A DNA stretch of 64,000 bases from Nocardia tenerifensis NBRC 101015 (GTDB taxonomy: Bacteria; Actinomycetota; Actinomycetes; Mycobacteriales; Mycobacteriaceae), in NCBI RefSeq assembly GCF_000308715.1, contig NZ_BAGH01000010.1, positions 22,944 to 86,943 on the forward strand, in the 5' to 3' direction. The notes beneath the pieces are model-generated. The model made no database searches. It saw only the letters and a list, made by a program, of their open reading frames with translations, and had not been told where the DNA came from. Below are positions 19,459 through 28,185 of the stretch, one piece after another (within the stretch, counting starts at the first letter, position 1; each line of letters begins with the position of its first letter). A program made the translations under genes and the position numbers.

Positions 19459-20166
19459 TCAGGACTTGACGACCTGGGTGCCGCCGGCGAACTTGTCGTG
19501 CCAACCCTGCTTGTTCGGGTCCTGCGAGATGGTGACCATGATGTAGATGGCCAAGCCGAGCGAGACCAGGCTGCCGATGCACGGAATGATGCTGGCCGCG
19601 ATGAACGCGTTGCGCTTCAGCGAGGTCACCGGGTCGATCTTGGCCGCGCCGCCGGGGGCGAGCACCTTCAGGCCGAGCACCTTCTTGCCGATGGTGGTGC
19701 CCTGCGAGGTCTCCATGCCGACGAAGTAGCCGAGCTGCACCAGGGTCCAGATCAGACCGAGGCCGATGGTCAGCCCCACGCTGTTCTTCACCACGAGGTA
19801 GATGATCAGGTAGGGGATGTAGAGGACGAGTGCGTCGATGACGCGCGCGCCGATGCGGGTGCCGAGGTCGCCCGGCTGGCCGCCGTAGTTGTTGAAACCG
19901 GGCTGCTGCGGGTACTGGCCGTAGGAATCCTGCGGCTGGCCGTACTGCGGCTGCTGACCGTACTGGGGCTGCTGGCCGTACTGCGGCGGCTGCTGACCGT
20001 ACTGCGGCTGCTGGCCGTACTGCTGGCCGCCCTGCGGGTACTGCTGGCCGCCTTGCGGGTACTGCTGGCCGCCCTGTGGGAACTGCTGGCCGCCTTGCGG
20101 GTACGGCTGCCCATACGGCTGCCCGCCCTGCGGATATTGGTTGGGGTCGTACCCACCGCTTGTCAT
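19459..20166 (-). CDS. RDD family membrane protein with Gln-rich repeat N-terminus
   Basis: A 235-residue protein. The first 95 or so residues are tandem repeats (QQYPQGG, then QPQYGQQ). The rest is an RDD domain: GTRIGARVIDALVLYIPYLI, then GLTIGLGLIWTLVQLGYF, then GTTIGKKVLGLKVLA and a final helix pair. The RDD family is membrane-embedded with no agreed function, and transport or stress roles have been proposed. The ATG at 20166 follows a GAGGA site; the frame opens at 20259. Confidence 0.88.
   Translation of the reverse strand: MTSGGYDPNQYPQGGQPYGQPYPQGGQQFPQGGQQYPQGGQQYPQGGQQYGQQPQYGQQPPQYGQQPQYGQQPQYGQPQDSYGQYPQQPGFNNYGGQPGDLGTRIGARVIDALVLYIPYLIIYLVVKNSVGLTIGLGLIWTLVQLGYFVGMETSQGTTIGKKVLGLKVLAPGGAAKIDPVTSLKRNAFIAASIIPCIGSLVSLGLAIYIMVTISQDPNKQGWHDKFAGGTQVVKS
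19900..20150 (-). repeat. In-gene tandem repeats of the RDD protein
   Basis: Degenerate 15-21 bp units encode (Q)QYPQGGQ and QPQYGQ. The repeats are in frame and vary mainly at third codon positions, so they are protein-level repeats and not CRISPR or satellite DNA. Confidence 0.8.
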
Positions 20167-20210
20167 AGTTTGTCCTCGTCGAGTGATCAGTAGTTGGACG
20201 AATGCGTACG

Positions 20211-21128
20211 TTACGGACATCGACTGCGTTGCAACAACCCATTCCCGTCGAGTATCCACGGTTCACGCGGCAGCCGCGCCGGGTCGAAACGGTCGAGCAG
20301 CTCCGCCGCCGAGGTCGCCGGGTTGCCGAGCGAGTGGGCGAGCGCGGTCACCACCTGCTCGGGTGTCGCGCCGAGCGCGCGCTGGTCGGCCAGCGTCACC
20401 GCGCCGTCCCGCTTGGCGAGTCGTTGCCCCTGCGCGTTCAGCACCAGGGGAACGTGCGCGTAGTGCGGCACCGAAAGTCCGAGCAGCGACGCGAGATAGG
20501 CCTGCCGCGGGGTGGACGGTAGCAGGTCGTCGCCGCGCACCACCTGATCGATGCCCTGCGCCGCGTCGTCGACCACTACCGCCAGGTTGTAGGCCGGGAT
20601 GCCGTCGCCGCGCCGCAGCACCACGTCGTCCACGGGGCCGCGGTAGCGGCCGTGCAGTTCGTCGACGATCTCGAATTCGGTTGCCGCGGACCGCAAGCGC
20701 AGCGCGGCCGGGCGGCCCTGCTCGCGAAACCTGGTGCGGGCCTCTTCGGTCAGCGTGCGACAGGTTCCCGGGTAGGCGCCCATCGGCCCGTGCGGCGCCG
20801 TCGCCGCCTGCTGGATTTCCCTTCGCGTACAGAAGCATTCGTAGGTGAGGCCGGCGGCGGTGAGCCGATCGATCGCCGCCTGGTAGATCGGCAGCCGCTC
20901 GGACTGCCGGACCACCGGCTCGTCCCAGTCCAGCCCGATCGCGGCGAGGTCGTCCAGCTGCCGCTGTTCGGCGCCGGGCCGCACGCGGTCCAGGTCCTCG
21001 ACCCGGATCAGGAAGCGTCTTCCGGTCGAGCGCGCGAACGCCCAGGCGAGCAGGGCCGTGCGCAGATTGCCGACGTGCAGATCGCCCGACGGGCTCGGCG
21101 CGTATCGGCCCGCCCCCGGTTCAGGCAC
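20211..21128 (-). CDS. gluQ: Glutamyl-Q tRNA(Asp) synthetase
   Basis: Attaches glutamate to the queuosine base at position 34 of tRNA-Asp. The 305-residue protein is a truncated GluRS with no anticodon-binding domain. Its class I motifs are APSPSGDLHVGN (HIGH-type, residues 10-21) and RLAKRDGA (KMSKS-type, about residue 240). A zinc site is seen as CFC...Y..C (YECFCTRRE ... GAYPGTCR). GTG start. The enzyme needs Q-modified tRNA, so its presence beside tgt and yhhQ supports a working queuosine pathway. Confidence 0.92.
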   Translation of the reverse strand: MPEPGAGRYAPSPSGDLHVGNLRTALLAWAFARSTGRRFLIRVEDLDRVRPGAEQRQLDDLAAIGLDWDEPVVRQSERLPIYQAAIDRLTAAGLTYECFCTRREIQQAATAPHGPMGAYPGTCRTLTEEARTRFREQGRPAALRLRSAATEFEIVDELHGRYRGPVDDVVLRRGDGIPAYNLAVVVDDAAQGIDQVVRGDDLLPSTPRQAYLASLLGLSVPHYAHVPLVLNAQGQRLAKRDGAVTLADQRALGATPEQVVTALAHSLGNPATSAAELLDRFDPARLPREPWILDGNGLLQRSRCP

Positions 21129-21220
21129 GGACCCGGCTGGTGCGGGTTGACGTGGACACGGTGCCCATCGTAGATATGGGGCGCGCGGGTGTGGATAGCA
21201 GCCGCGCAGGTGTAGAGGTG

Positions 21221-21706
21221 TCAGCCGCGGAGACGCGGTGTCAGCTTCTCCGGCGAGATCGGCGCCTCCGCGTCCAGGGCATCGAGCAGCCCCTGGGCGT
21301 ACGCGATCAGCCCGGCGCGGTCTATGCCGTAGGGCGCGTCCGCGCCGTCCTCCGGCCGATACTCCGTCAGCCGGGTGATCGCGCGGGCGAGCAGTGTGCG
21401 CGCGCCCTTCTGATTACCGCGCTGGATGTGGGTGATGCCGACAGCGAGCTGCGCCAGCGCCTGCCACAGCATCCGTTCGGCGAACGGCCCGTTCTTCCAC
21501 GCCGCCTCCAATACCTCGTGCGCGTTGAATGCCAGTCCGTCGTCCAGCAGTTGCTGAGCGAAGGTGAGTGTTTGCTGTGGCGGCAGATCCAGATCATCGG
21601 GAATTCGGGCAACTCCGGCACTGCCGGGCGGCAACGGACGGCCCAATCTGTCACGCGGACGAGAGTTAAGGGCGCGACCTGCGTCGTCGCGATCGCGTTC
21701 AACCAT
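21221..21706 (-). CDS. DUF309 domain-containing protein
   Basis: A 161-residue soluble helical protein with the DUF309 hallmark NAHEVLEAAW followed by WQALAQLAVGITHIQRGN. The function is unknown; the motif resembles a small metal- or nucleotide-binding helical fold. Start is uncertain: ATG 21706 has GGA at a fair distance, and ATG 21718/21715 lie just upstream. It is on the same strand as gluQ, 92 bp upstream, and may share its transcript. Confidence 0.85.
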   Translation of the reverse strand: MVERDRDDAGRALNSRPRDRLGRPLPPGSAGVARIPDDLDLPPQQTLTFAQQLLDDGLAFNAHEVLEAAWKNGPFAERMLWQALAQLAVGITHIQRGNQKGARTLLARAITRLTEYRPEDGADAPYGIDRAGLIAYAQGLLDALDAEAPISPEKLTPRLRG

Positions 21707-21718
21707 GGCTTCCATCAT

Positions 21719-22115
21719 GCCCGCCCGCGGCGGTGGCGTCGATGAGCCACTGTCCGCAGAAAGAAACATCCCCGGATCACGGAGAATAATTTGAACCAAA
21801 ATGTTTGCGGCAGCTCGATCAGCGGAATGTTCTCCCCTCACCGGCAATGTTCCCGCAACATTTCAACTTCGCAAACTTGGCAGTTGCGATGATTCAATAA
21901 GCAAGAGCCGGGCAAACTTTCGATGGACCTGCTAGGGTCGATCACGCGGGGGCAGCCCTCGAATAGTGTTTGCACCTTACGATGCAGGGTGATGATGTCG
22001 CACCGCGAAACCGCACGCCGAGACAGTGCTTGCGGAGCCCCTGTTTAGTGCCCGGTGCGAGCGTAACCATGTCAGGTAAATTCTCGTTCTCGACGCAGGC
22101 AAAGGAGCTAGTGCC
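21719..22115. other. Intergenic region with AATGTT repeats
   Basis: About 400 bp between DUF309 and DUF397 with no supported gene. It is AT-richer than its neighbours and carries several AATGTT words, including a perfect inverted repeat AATGTT-cccgc-AACATT (21846-21862). AGGAG at the right end is the DUF397 ribosome-binding site. It probably holds divergent promoters. The HTH gene that usually precedes a DUF397 gene is absent. Confidence 0.4.
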
Positions 22116-22325
22116 GTGAAAGTTGATCTGACGGGCGCGGTTTGGCGCAAGAGTAGCTTTAGTGGGCCTGACGGTGCCTGTGTGGAAGTCGCGTTCCTCG
22201 AGGGAGGCAATGTGGCCGTCCGGGACACGAAGGCGCAAACACGTGGCCCGGTACTCGCTTTCACTCCACGCGAGTGGGATGCGTTCCTCGAAGGAGTTTC
22301 GGCCGGAAACTTCAAGCACCTCTGA
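22116..22325 (+). CDS. DUF397 domain-containing protein, orphan
   Basis: A 69-residue protein with the DUF397 pattern: WRKSSFSGPDGACVEVAF, then NVAVRDTKA, and FTPREWDAFLEGV at the end. In actinobacteria these proteins are normally encoded next to an Xre/DUF5753 regulator and act in developmental or metabolic switches, as small BldB-like or antitoxin-like partners. Here no such regulator is present. GTG start with AGGAG. The neighbour to the right is a broken STAND gene. Confidence 0.88.
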   Translation: MKVDLTGAVWRKSSFSGPDGACVEVAFLEGGNVAVRDTKAQTRGPVLAFTPREWDAFLEGVSAGNFKHL

Positions 22326-22435
22326 CTATCGAACCGCGTATACCTCGGGTCGGCTGCGACTCGGGGTAGCCGCGGTGGATCCCGATTCGGGTCGATCCAC
22401 CAGCCGGCTTTGCGTCAACCCGGTATCTTCGCAAT

Positions 22436-22795
22436 ATGGGTGGGAGACTTGCGCTCGTCGTGGGATCCGAGTGTAAAGCGCTCGGCGAGTTGGGATTCCC
22501 CCTCCAGTTGGCCACCGACCTACATTCGCGCTTGACTACGTTGGGAGGCTGGGACTCCGCTCGCACGGTCGAGGGGCCCCTGCTGAATCCGACGACACGT
22601 GAGTTGACCGCGGAAATCAAAGCCGCATTCGCTCTTGCCGCCCGGAGCCAGGCCGCGCTGCTGATCAGCTTCGTCGGTCATGGCGTGGCGACCGGCCGGG
22701 ACAACTTCTTCCTTCTGGCGCACGACTCGCCACAGCACCCCGAGTCGGATACCGCGCTGCACATCATCCAGGTGCTCAGCGAACAGCTCGGGTAG
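22436..22795 (+). pseudogene. Caspase-like domain, N-terminal remnant of a caspase-STAND gene
   Basis: 119 codons matching the start of an actinobacterial caspase-family (peptidase C14) domain: LALVVGSECKALGELGF at the N-terminus and the catalytic-His segment LLISFVGHGVATGRDNFFL (about residues 76-94). The frame stops at 22795 before any catalytic Cys block. The next open frame (22813) begins in the middle of a STAND ATPase in another reading frame. An internal deletion of roughly 1 kb removed the Cys half, the linker and the P-loop. The size is inferred from usual domain lengths. Confidence 0.7.
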
Positions 22796-22812
22796 AGGGC
22801 TTTGCCTCGCTC

Positions 22813-24177
22813 GTGACGACCATCGCTGACGCAGGCGAAGACGATTCGACTGCCGATCTGTTCGATCTGCTGGTACTGAAACCACTCGCCCGGCTCGAAT
22901 CAGTCTGGGAGCCTGTCAATCTCGTGATCGATGGCATCGATCAGGCTGAGCCCGGTGTCCGGCACCTGATCGTGGATGCGATCGCCGACCTTGTGGGTCG
23001 CTCCGAGCTGGCCCACGTCCGAGTGATCGTCGGGATCCGTTCGGGCTCCGTCCTCGAGGAGCTACCCGGTTTGGCGGGGATGCGTCGTATCGAGTTGTTC
23101 CCACCGGCACCCGGAGAGATCGCGAGGGCAGTCGCGCGGCACGGGCTAGCCGGCGATTCAGCTTGGGAGCAACGTCTCGTTGAGTTGCTTCAACAGACGG
23201 AGGCAGGAGGTTGGCTGCTCGCCCGGTTGCTGACCGAGATCGGTGACGATCTTCCCGGTGATGTTGCCGTGGACAGTCGTCTGGACGCACTGGTCAAGCA
23301 GCGCATCCGCTGCGCACTCGACGCAACCGCTCCCGCGCAGGCCAGCTCGATAGCCGCAGTGCTAGCCGTCTTGGCAGCGGCAGGATCGGGTCCGATAATG
23401 CCCGTGAAGTTGTTGCGTGATGCTGTCGCCGTACTCGGGCACCAACTATCCCTCCGGGGAGTTCGTGACATCGTGGTAGCGCTCGGGGTACTGATCAGCC
23501 GGGGCAACTCAGGGACGCGGCTGGAGATGCTGGGCTTGGCGCACCAAGACTTTCTGGCCTCGACACGGGATGAGGCTGCCAGAATTGGAGTGAGTTCCAT
23601 TGAGGCGCACCAAAACATCTCCTGCGCGGTCCAGGCGAAAGCCGGTGACCGCGCCGCCGAATACGCGCGTACGACGGGTGTGCGTCATCATCTGGCCTGC
23701 GGCGACTCCGCCGCCGCCGTGCAATTGCTTGCGAATTCCGAGACCGTGCGGGCTGCGGACAATCGAGACTTGTGGGCCGCTTGGCTTCCGCTCTTCGTGG
23801 AGACCCTGGGCACGGCCCATCCCGACTGCCGCGTAGCGCGGTTCCACCTCGCCCATTGGCTGGGCGAGACCGGTGACCTGAATGCCGCGGTGATTGGTTT
23901 CGAGTGCCTGCTCGCCGATACTGCCGAGGCTGTCGGACCTGACGACGTGGAAGTCTTCCTGATCCGCGGCTGCTTGGCGCATTGGCGCGGTATGAGCGGC
24001 GAGCCACAGGAAGCGGTAGCAGAATTCGAGTTCCTTCTCGCCGATTGTGTACGGGTGTTGGGGTCCGATCATCCGGATACGCTCGATATCCGTGACGATC
24101 TGGCGGATTGGCGAGGCCAGAGCGGGGATGCCGTCGCAGCGGTAGGCGAGTACGAACAGTTGCCGGGGACGCCTTAA
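22813..24177 (+). pseudogene. STAND ATPase/TPR C-terminal remnant of the same gene
   Basis: A 454-codon frame. Homologous-looking sequence continues upstream of the nominal GTG to at least 22798. It starts after the Walker A region with the Walker B-like block VNLVIDGIDQAEPG (about residue 36), then a helical STAND region. Three TPR-like units follow (repeat core LAHWRGMSGEPQEAVAEFE with LGSDHPDTLDIRDDLADWRG). The last repeat stops abruptly at PGTP, within four bases of the convergent qcrB stop, so the 3' end also looks truncated. In intact relatives a caspase effector is gated by STAND/TPR sensing. This copy probably cannot bind ATP. Confidence 0.7.
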
Positions 24178-25847
24178 ACCGGCTTACCCGTCGACCCGTT
24201 TCCGTTGGGAACGTTTCCGTCTCGGCTACCGCGTTCCTGGTAATTTCGGAGCACCGCGAGTTGGCGGCGTTCTTCGGCGTGGTCGGTTTCGAGGTTGCGT
24301 TCGGACTCCTGCCAGGGGTCGGCGCGGAAGAAGCCGCCGGTGCCGGGTTTGCCCGCGGCGCCTAGTTTGCTCATTTTCTTCGGGACCGGGGCGCCCTGGT
24401 ACTCCAGCGGGATCGGGTGGCCGTGGTCGTCGACGGGGCCGAGGGGCTGGTGGATCTCGATGTACTCACCGTGCGGGAGGCGCCTGACCACGCCCGTCTC
24501 GACGCCGTGCCCGAGCACTTCGCGATCCCCGCGCTGCAGGCCGAGGCAGATTCGGTAGGCGAGGAAGTAGGCGAGGGGCGGGATGAGCAGGATGCCGATG
24601 CGGCCGGTCCAGGTGGTCGCGTTCAGCGAGACGTTGAACTTGTAGGCGACGATGTCGTTCACGCACGAGAGGGTGAGCACCACGTAGAACGCGATGGACA
24701 TCGCGCCGATGGCGGTGCGCACGGGCACGTCCCTGGGGCGTTGCAGCAGATTGTGATTCACGAATTTGTCGCCGGTGAGCCGCTTCTCGATCCACGGATA
24801 GGCGATGAGCACCGTGAACACCAGACCCATGATCAGCGCGCCCCACACCGGGGCCGGCACGGTGTAGCGGCCCAGATACAGCTCCCACGGCGGGATCAGG
24901 CGCATCATGCCGTCGGTCCACATCATGTAGAAGTCCGGCTGCGAACCCGCGGAGATCTGCGAGGGGTTGTACGGGCCCATGTTCCAGATCGGGTTGATCT
25001 GCAAAAGGCCGCCCATGATGGCGACGATGCCGAGGGTGAACGCGAAGAACGCGCCCTGATCCAGCGAGAACACCGGGACGATGCGGGCGCCGACCACGTT
25101 GTTCTCGGTGCGGCCCGGGCCGGGGAACTGGGTGTGCTTCTGGTACCAGACCAGGGCGATGTGCGCCGCGATCAATGCCAGCATGATGCCGGGGAACAGC
25201 AGCACGTGCGCGATGAACAGGCGCGGAATGATGATGTTGCCCGGATAGTCGCCGCCGAACATCAGCCAGTGCAGCCAGGTTCCGACGACCGGCAGCCCGA
25301 GCGTGATGGACGAGAACGCCGCCCGCAGTCCGGTGCCGGAGAGCAGGTCGTCGGGCAGCGAGTAGCCGAAGTAGCCCTCGAACATCGCCAGGATCAGCAG
25401 CAGCGCGCCGATCACCCAGTTCGCCTCACGCGGTTTGCGGAACGCGCCGGTGAAGAACACCCGGAACAGGTGCACGATGATCGACGCCGCGAAAAGCAAA
25501 GCGGCCCAGTGGTGTACCTGCCGCACGAACAGTCCGCCGCGCACCTCGAACGAGATGTTCAGCGCCGTCTCGTACGCCCGCGACATGGTGACGCCGCGTA
25601 ACGGCTGGTAGGAGCCGTTGTAGACGACCTCGGTCATGGACGGATCGAAGTACAGCGTCAGGTAGACGCCCGAGAGCAGCAGAATGATGAAGCTGTACAA
25701 CGCGATCTCGCCGAGCAGGAACGACCAGTGCGTCGGAAACACCTTGTTGATCGACCGCTTGAGAAAATTCGCGGCCTGATATCGCTCGTCGGCGGAGCTC
25801 GCCTGCGCGCTGACCTTGCGACCGAGTTGGTTTGCCATGGTCGACAC
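24174..25847 (-). CDS. qcrB: Cytochrome bc1 complex cytochrome b subunit, solitary copy
   Basis: A 557-residue quinol-oxidising subunit. Heme-ligand histidines appear in [20 protein letters not shown] and in the second helix pair WLHWLM ... [11 protein letters not shown]. The Qo loop reads RLIPPWELY (PEWY-type), and [15 protein letters not shown] is the actinobacterial signature. Length is normal. The usual partners ctaE-qcrC-qcrA are not beside it, so this is probably a second qcrB. Start GTG 25847 or ATG 25838. Its stop overlaps the end of the broken STAND frame. Confidence 0.9.
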   Translation of the reverse strand: MSTMANQLGRKVSAQASSADERYQAANFLKRSINKVFPTHWSFLLGEIALYSFIILLLSGVYLTLYFDPSMTEVVYNGSYQPLRGVTMSRAYETALNISFEVRGGLFVRQVHHWAALLFAASIIVHLFRVFFTGAFRKPREANWVIGALLLILAMFEGYFGYSLPDDLLSGTGLRAAFSSITLGLPVVGTWLHWLMFGGDYPGNIIIPRLFIAHVLLFPGIMLALIAAHIALVWYQKHTQFPGPGRTENNVVGARIVPVFSLDQGAFFAFTLGIVAIMGGLLQINPIWNMGPYNPSQISAGSQPDFYMMWTDGMMRLIPPWELYLGRYTVPAPVWGALIMGLVFTVLIAYPWIEKRLTGDKFVNHNLLQRPRDVPVRTAIGAMSIAFYVVLTLSCVNDIVAYKFNVSLNATTWTGRIGILLIPPLAYFLAYRICLGLQRGDREVLGHGVETGVVRRLPHGEYIEIHQPLGPVDDHGHPIPLEYQGAPVPKKMSKLGAAGKPGTGGFFRADPWQESERNLETDHAEERRQLAVLRNYQERGSRDGNVPNGNGSTGKPV

Positions 25848-26030
25848 CCCGCCCCTGGGAGAGTGGTATGCGTTCTACTACAGACGGTAGCAGGTGATTC
25901 TCGCGGAATCGAGAGCTTTTTCCGGATCTGTCTGCGAATCAAGATCATTCGGGAATGCTCGAGTGCGCTCACCGGCGTCGCGACCGCGCCGGTAACCGCC
26001 CGTCCAGCGAGGTTTCGATAGGGTCGGGCG

Positions 26031-27455
26031 GTGAGCTCGATGGCACCGCAGGACGCGACGATGTACTGGCTGTCGGCTCGTACGCGCAACGATCTGTTCC
26101 TGCTGTACTGCTTCACCGATACGGACTGTCCCACGGCGCAACTGCGCGATGTCGTCGCCGAGCGCAGCGCGCGGATCCCGGACCTGCGGGTCCGGGCGCG
26201 GGCAGTGCCGGGGAATCTCGACTATCCGTCGTGGGTGCGATGCGAGTTCCGCTCCGACCAGTTCATCGAGCATGTGCTGCCGGAGCCGGACTGGGCGCAT
26301 CTGCAGGCCGCGCTCGGCGAGGTGGTCGACACCGGGGTGGACGCCGCGGTGCGGCCATGGCGGTTGCACGTCTTCCGCGGTGTCGTCGACGCGCCCGCGC
26401 AGCCGGACGCGAGCCCGGCGCTCGTCGCCGTTCTCCAGATGTCGCACGCCCTCGCCGATGGCCGGCGCGCCGCCGAGATCGCGCGTGCGTTGTTCGAGAC
26501 GGAACCAGCGGTCGATGGCGCCGCGAATTCGAGCGCTCGCGGCGCACCAGCCACAAGTCGGTTCGCCACCGCGAAAAGAGTTGGGATTTCCTCGACGTCC
26601 GCGTTGCGCCGCTCCGTCCCGGCAAGTCTTGCGCTCTCACTTCCTCGAATGCCGATTCAGGTCGCCCGCACAGCATTCCGAGGCTACAAGGCCTTCCGTG
26701 CTCAGCAGGAACTGGCCGAGCTCACCGCGAAAGGCGAATTACCGCCGCCCGGCCCCGGTTTTCCGCCCAGCCTGATCAATCACGAGTGCGCCGAACCGAA
26801 TTCAGCACACCTGATCCGAATGCTCGTGTGCCACGCCGATGCATTGCGCCTTCCCGGACGCACGGTGACCGTGGTCGTCCTGACCGCCGTTTCGATCGCG
26901 CTTCCGCGCTACCTCGAACAACGTGGCGAACCGGTGGAGCGGCTCGGCGCACAAGTGCCCATGGCACTGTCGGCGACCGCAATGCCCAACGCGCGCAACA
27001 ACTACCGCAGCCTGAGCATCGATCTCTTCATCGACGAACCCGACCTGTGCACCCGAGCGGACAAGATCACCGCGGACATGACCGCTCGCCGAACCCGCGC
27101 CCTGCACCCCTTGCTCGCGGCCCAAGACCGCGTCACGTCCGTCGTCCCCGCCCCGCTGCTCCGCCGCGACATCGACCGGTACCCACTCGATACGGTCCCC
27201 GGGTCCATCGCCGGTCACACCGTCGTCTCCAGCGTCCACCGCGGCCCGGCGAACCTGTCCTTCGGCGGCGGCCTGGTCCGCTACACCGCCGGTTTCCCAG
27301 CGATCGGCTCGGTGATGCGACTGACTCACGGCGTGCACGGACTCGGCGACACCGTCACGATCTCGCTCCACGCCGACAGCGCGACGGTGCCGGACATCGA
27401 CGCCTACGCCGCATTGCTGCGCGCCGCACTGGACGAGGTTCGAGGCCTGAAATGA
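26031..27455 (+). CDS. WS/DGAT-like acyltransferase domain protein
   Basis: A 474-residue protein resembling wax-ester synthase/diacylglycerol acyltransferases: the opening APQDATMYWL, the catalytic region QMSHALADGRRAAE (about residues 136-149), and a C-terminal SSVHRGPANLSFGGG-type block. The classical HHxxxDG is SHALADG, so the first His is Ser while the catalytic second His and the Asp-Gly remain. It would use acyl-CoA and an alcohol or diacylglycerol at the membrane, if active. It starts at GTG 26031 or ATG 26040, divergent from qcrB. Confidence 0.75.
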   Translation: MSSMAPQDATMYWLSARTRNDLFLLYCFTDTDCPTAQLRDVVAERSARIPDLRVRARAVPGNLDYPSWVRCEFRSDQFIEHVLPEPDWAHLQAALGEVVDTGVDAAVRPWRLHVFRGVVDAPAQPDASPALVAVLQMSHALADGRRAAEIARALFETEPAVDGAANSSARGAPATSRFATAKRVGISSTSALRRSVPASLALSLPRMPIQVARTAFRGYKAFRAQQELAELTAKGELPPPGPGFPPSLINHECAEPNSAHLIRMLVCHADALRLPGRTVTVVVLTAVSIALPRYLEQRGEPVERLGAQVPMALSATAMPNARNNYRSLSIDLFIDEPDLCTRADKITADMTARRTRALHPLLAAQDRVTSVVPAPLLRRDIDRYPLDTVPGSIAGHTVVSSVHRGPANLSFGGGLVRYTAGFPAIGSVMRLTHGVHGLGDTVTISLHADSATVPDIDAYAALLRAALDEVRGLK

Positions 27456-27477
27456 TTGTTCCGCAACGACATTCGAT

Positions 27478-28113
27478 CTAACCGTCGGCAGGCTTGTGCC
27501 ACACCAACGCATACCGCCAGTAGACGAGCCGCCGCACCCGTGCCCCTGGCAGTACCTCGGCCGCCTGCCGCCGCACTTGACGTGTCGTCAACGGCGGATC
27601 GAGAACCACCGGCATGACGTCGTGGGTCGGCGCTACGGCATACCAATCACCGCGCCCGAATTTCCGCAGCACGGCGAAGGCGAGCCCGAGCACCCGGTGA
27701 CCGGCCGCCGCCAAGATCTCGACCGGCAGTTCGCGGGGGAGGTCCGCGCGCGGCAGCGCGACGACGGCCAGCACCCCGCCGGGCCGCAGCGCGTCGGCCA
27801 GCACCGGCAGCGCCCGGTCGAGCGGCATGTGGTGCAGCGTGCTGATCGACACGATCGCATCGTAGGAGTTCGCGGGCAGCGGTTGCTCGAGCACGTCCCC
27901 GAGGACACAGGTGACATTGCCGGGCGTCGCCTGCTTCGCGGCCTCGATCATCACCGGCGACCGATCGATGGCGTCGACCCGGTCGGCGCGGCGCGCCAAC
28001 TCGACCGCGAATTCACCGGCCCCGCAGCCGACGTCGAGCACCCGTCCGCACGGGTCAGGCAGTCGGCGAAGAAGAAACCGATGGTAGAAGCTGTTGTGAC
28101 TCCATTGCGGCAT
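27478..28113 (-). CDS. Class I SAM-dependent methyltransferase
   Basis: A 211-residue protein with motif I VLDVGCGAGEFAVELA (about residues 25-40), an acidic residue after the second strand (DAIDRSP), motif II-like YDAIVSISTLHH and the post-motif LRPGGVLAVVALP. The substrate is unknown; the C-terminus (RRLVYWRYALVWHKP) resembles small actinobacterial methyltransferases of unassigned role. It is convergent with the acyltransferase gene, 22 bp apart. Confidence 0.88.
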   Translation of the reverse strand: MPQWSHNSFYHRFLLRRLPDPCGRVLDVGCGAGEFAVELARRADRVDAIDRSPVMIEAAKQATPGNVTCVLGDVLEQPLPANSYDAIVSISTLHHMPLDRALPVLADALRPGGVLAVVALPRADLPRELPVEILAAAGHRVLGLAFAVLRKFGRGDWYAVAPTHDVMPVVLDPPLTTRQVRRQAAEVLPGARVRRLVYWRYALVWHKPADG

Positions 28114-28185
28114 GGCCGCCAGGGTAGGCGGACCGACTCCCCGCGGCGCGCCGGAGTGCGCACGCCGCGTTCACCTTTCGCGTGC

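Noticed and set aside
19900..20150. Regularly spaced short repeats that look CRISPR-like
   Set aside because: They are in-frame codon repeats of the RDD protein with no unique spacers and no cas genes nearby. The same holds for 51870-52100.
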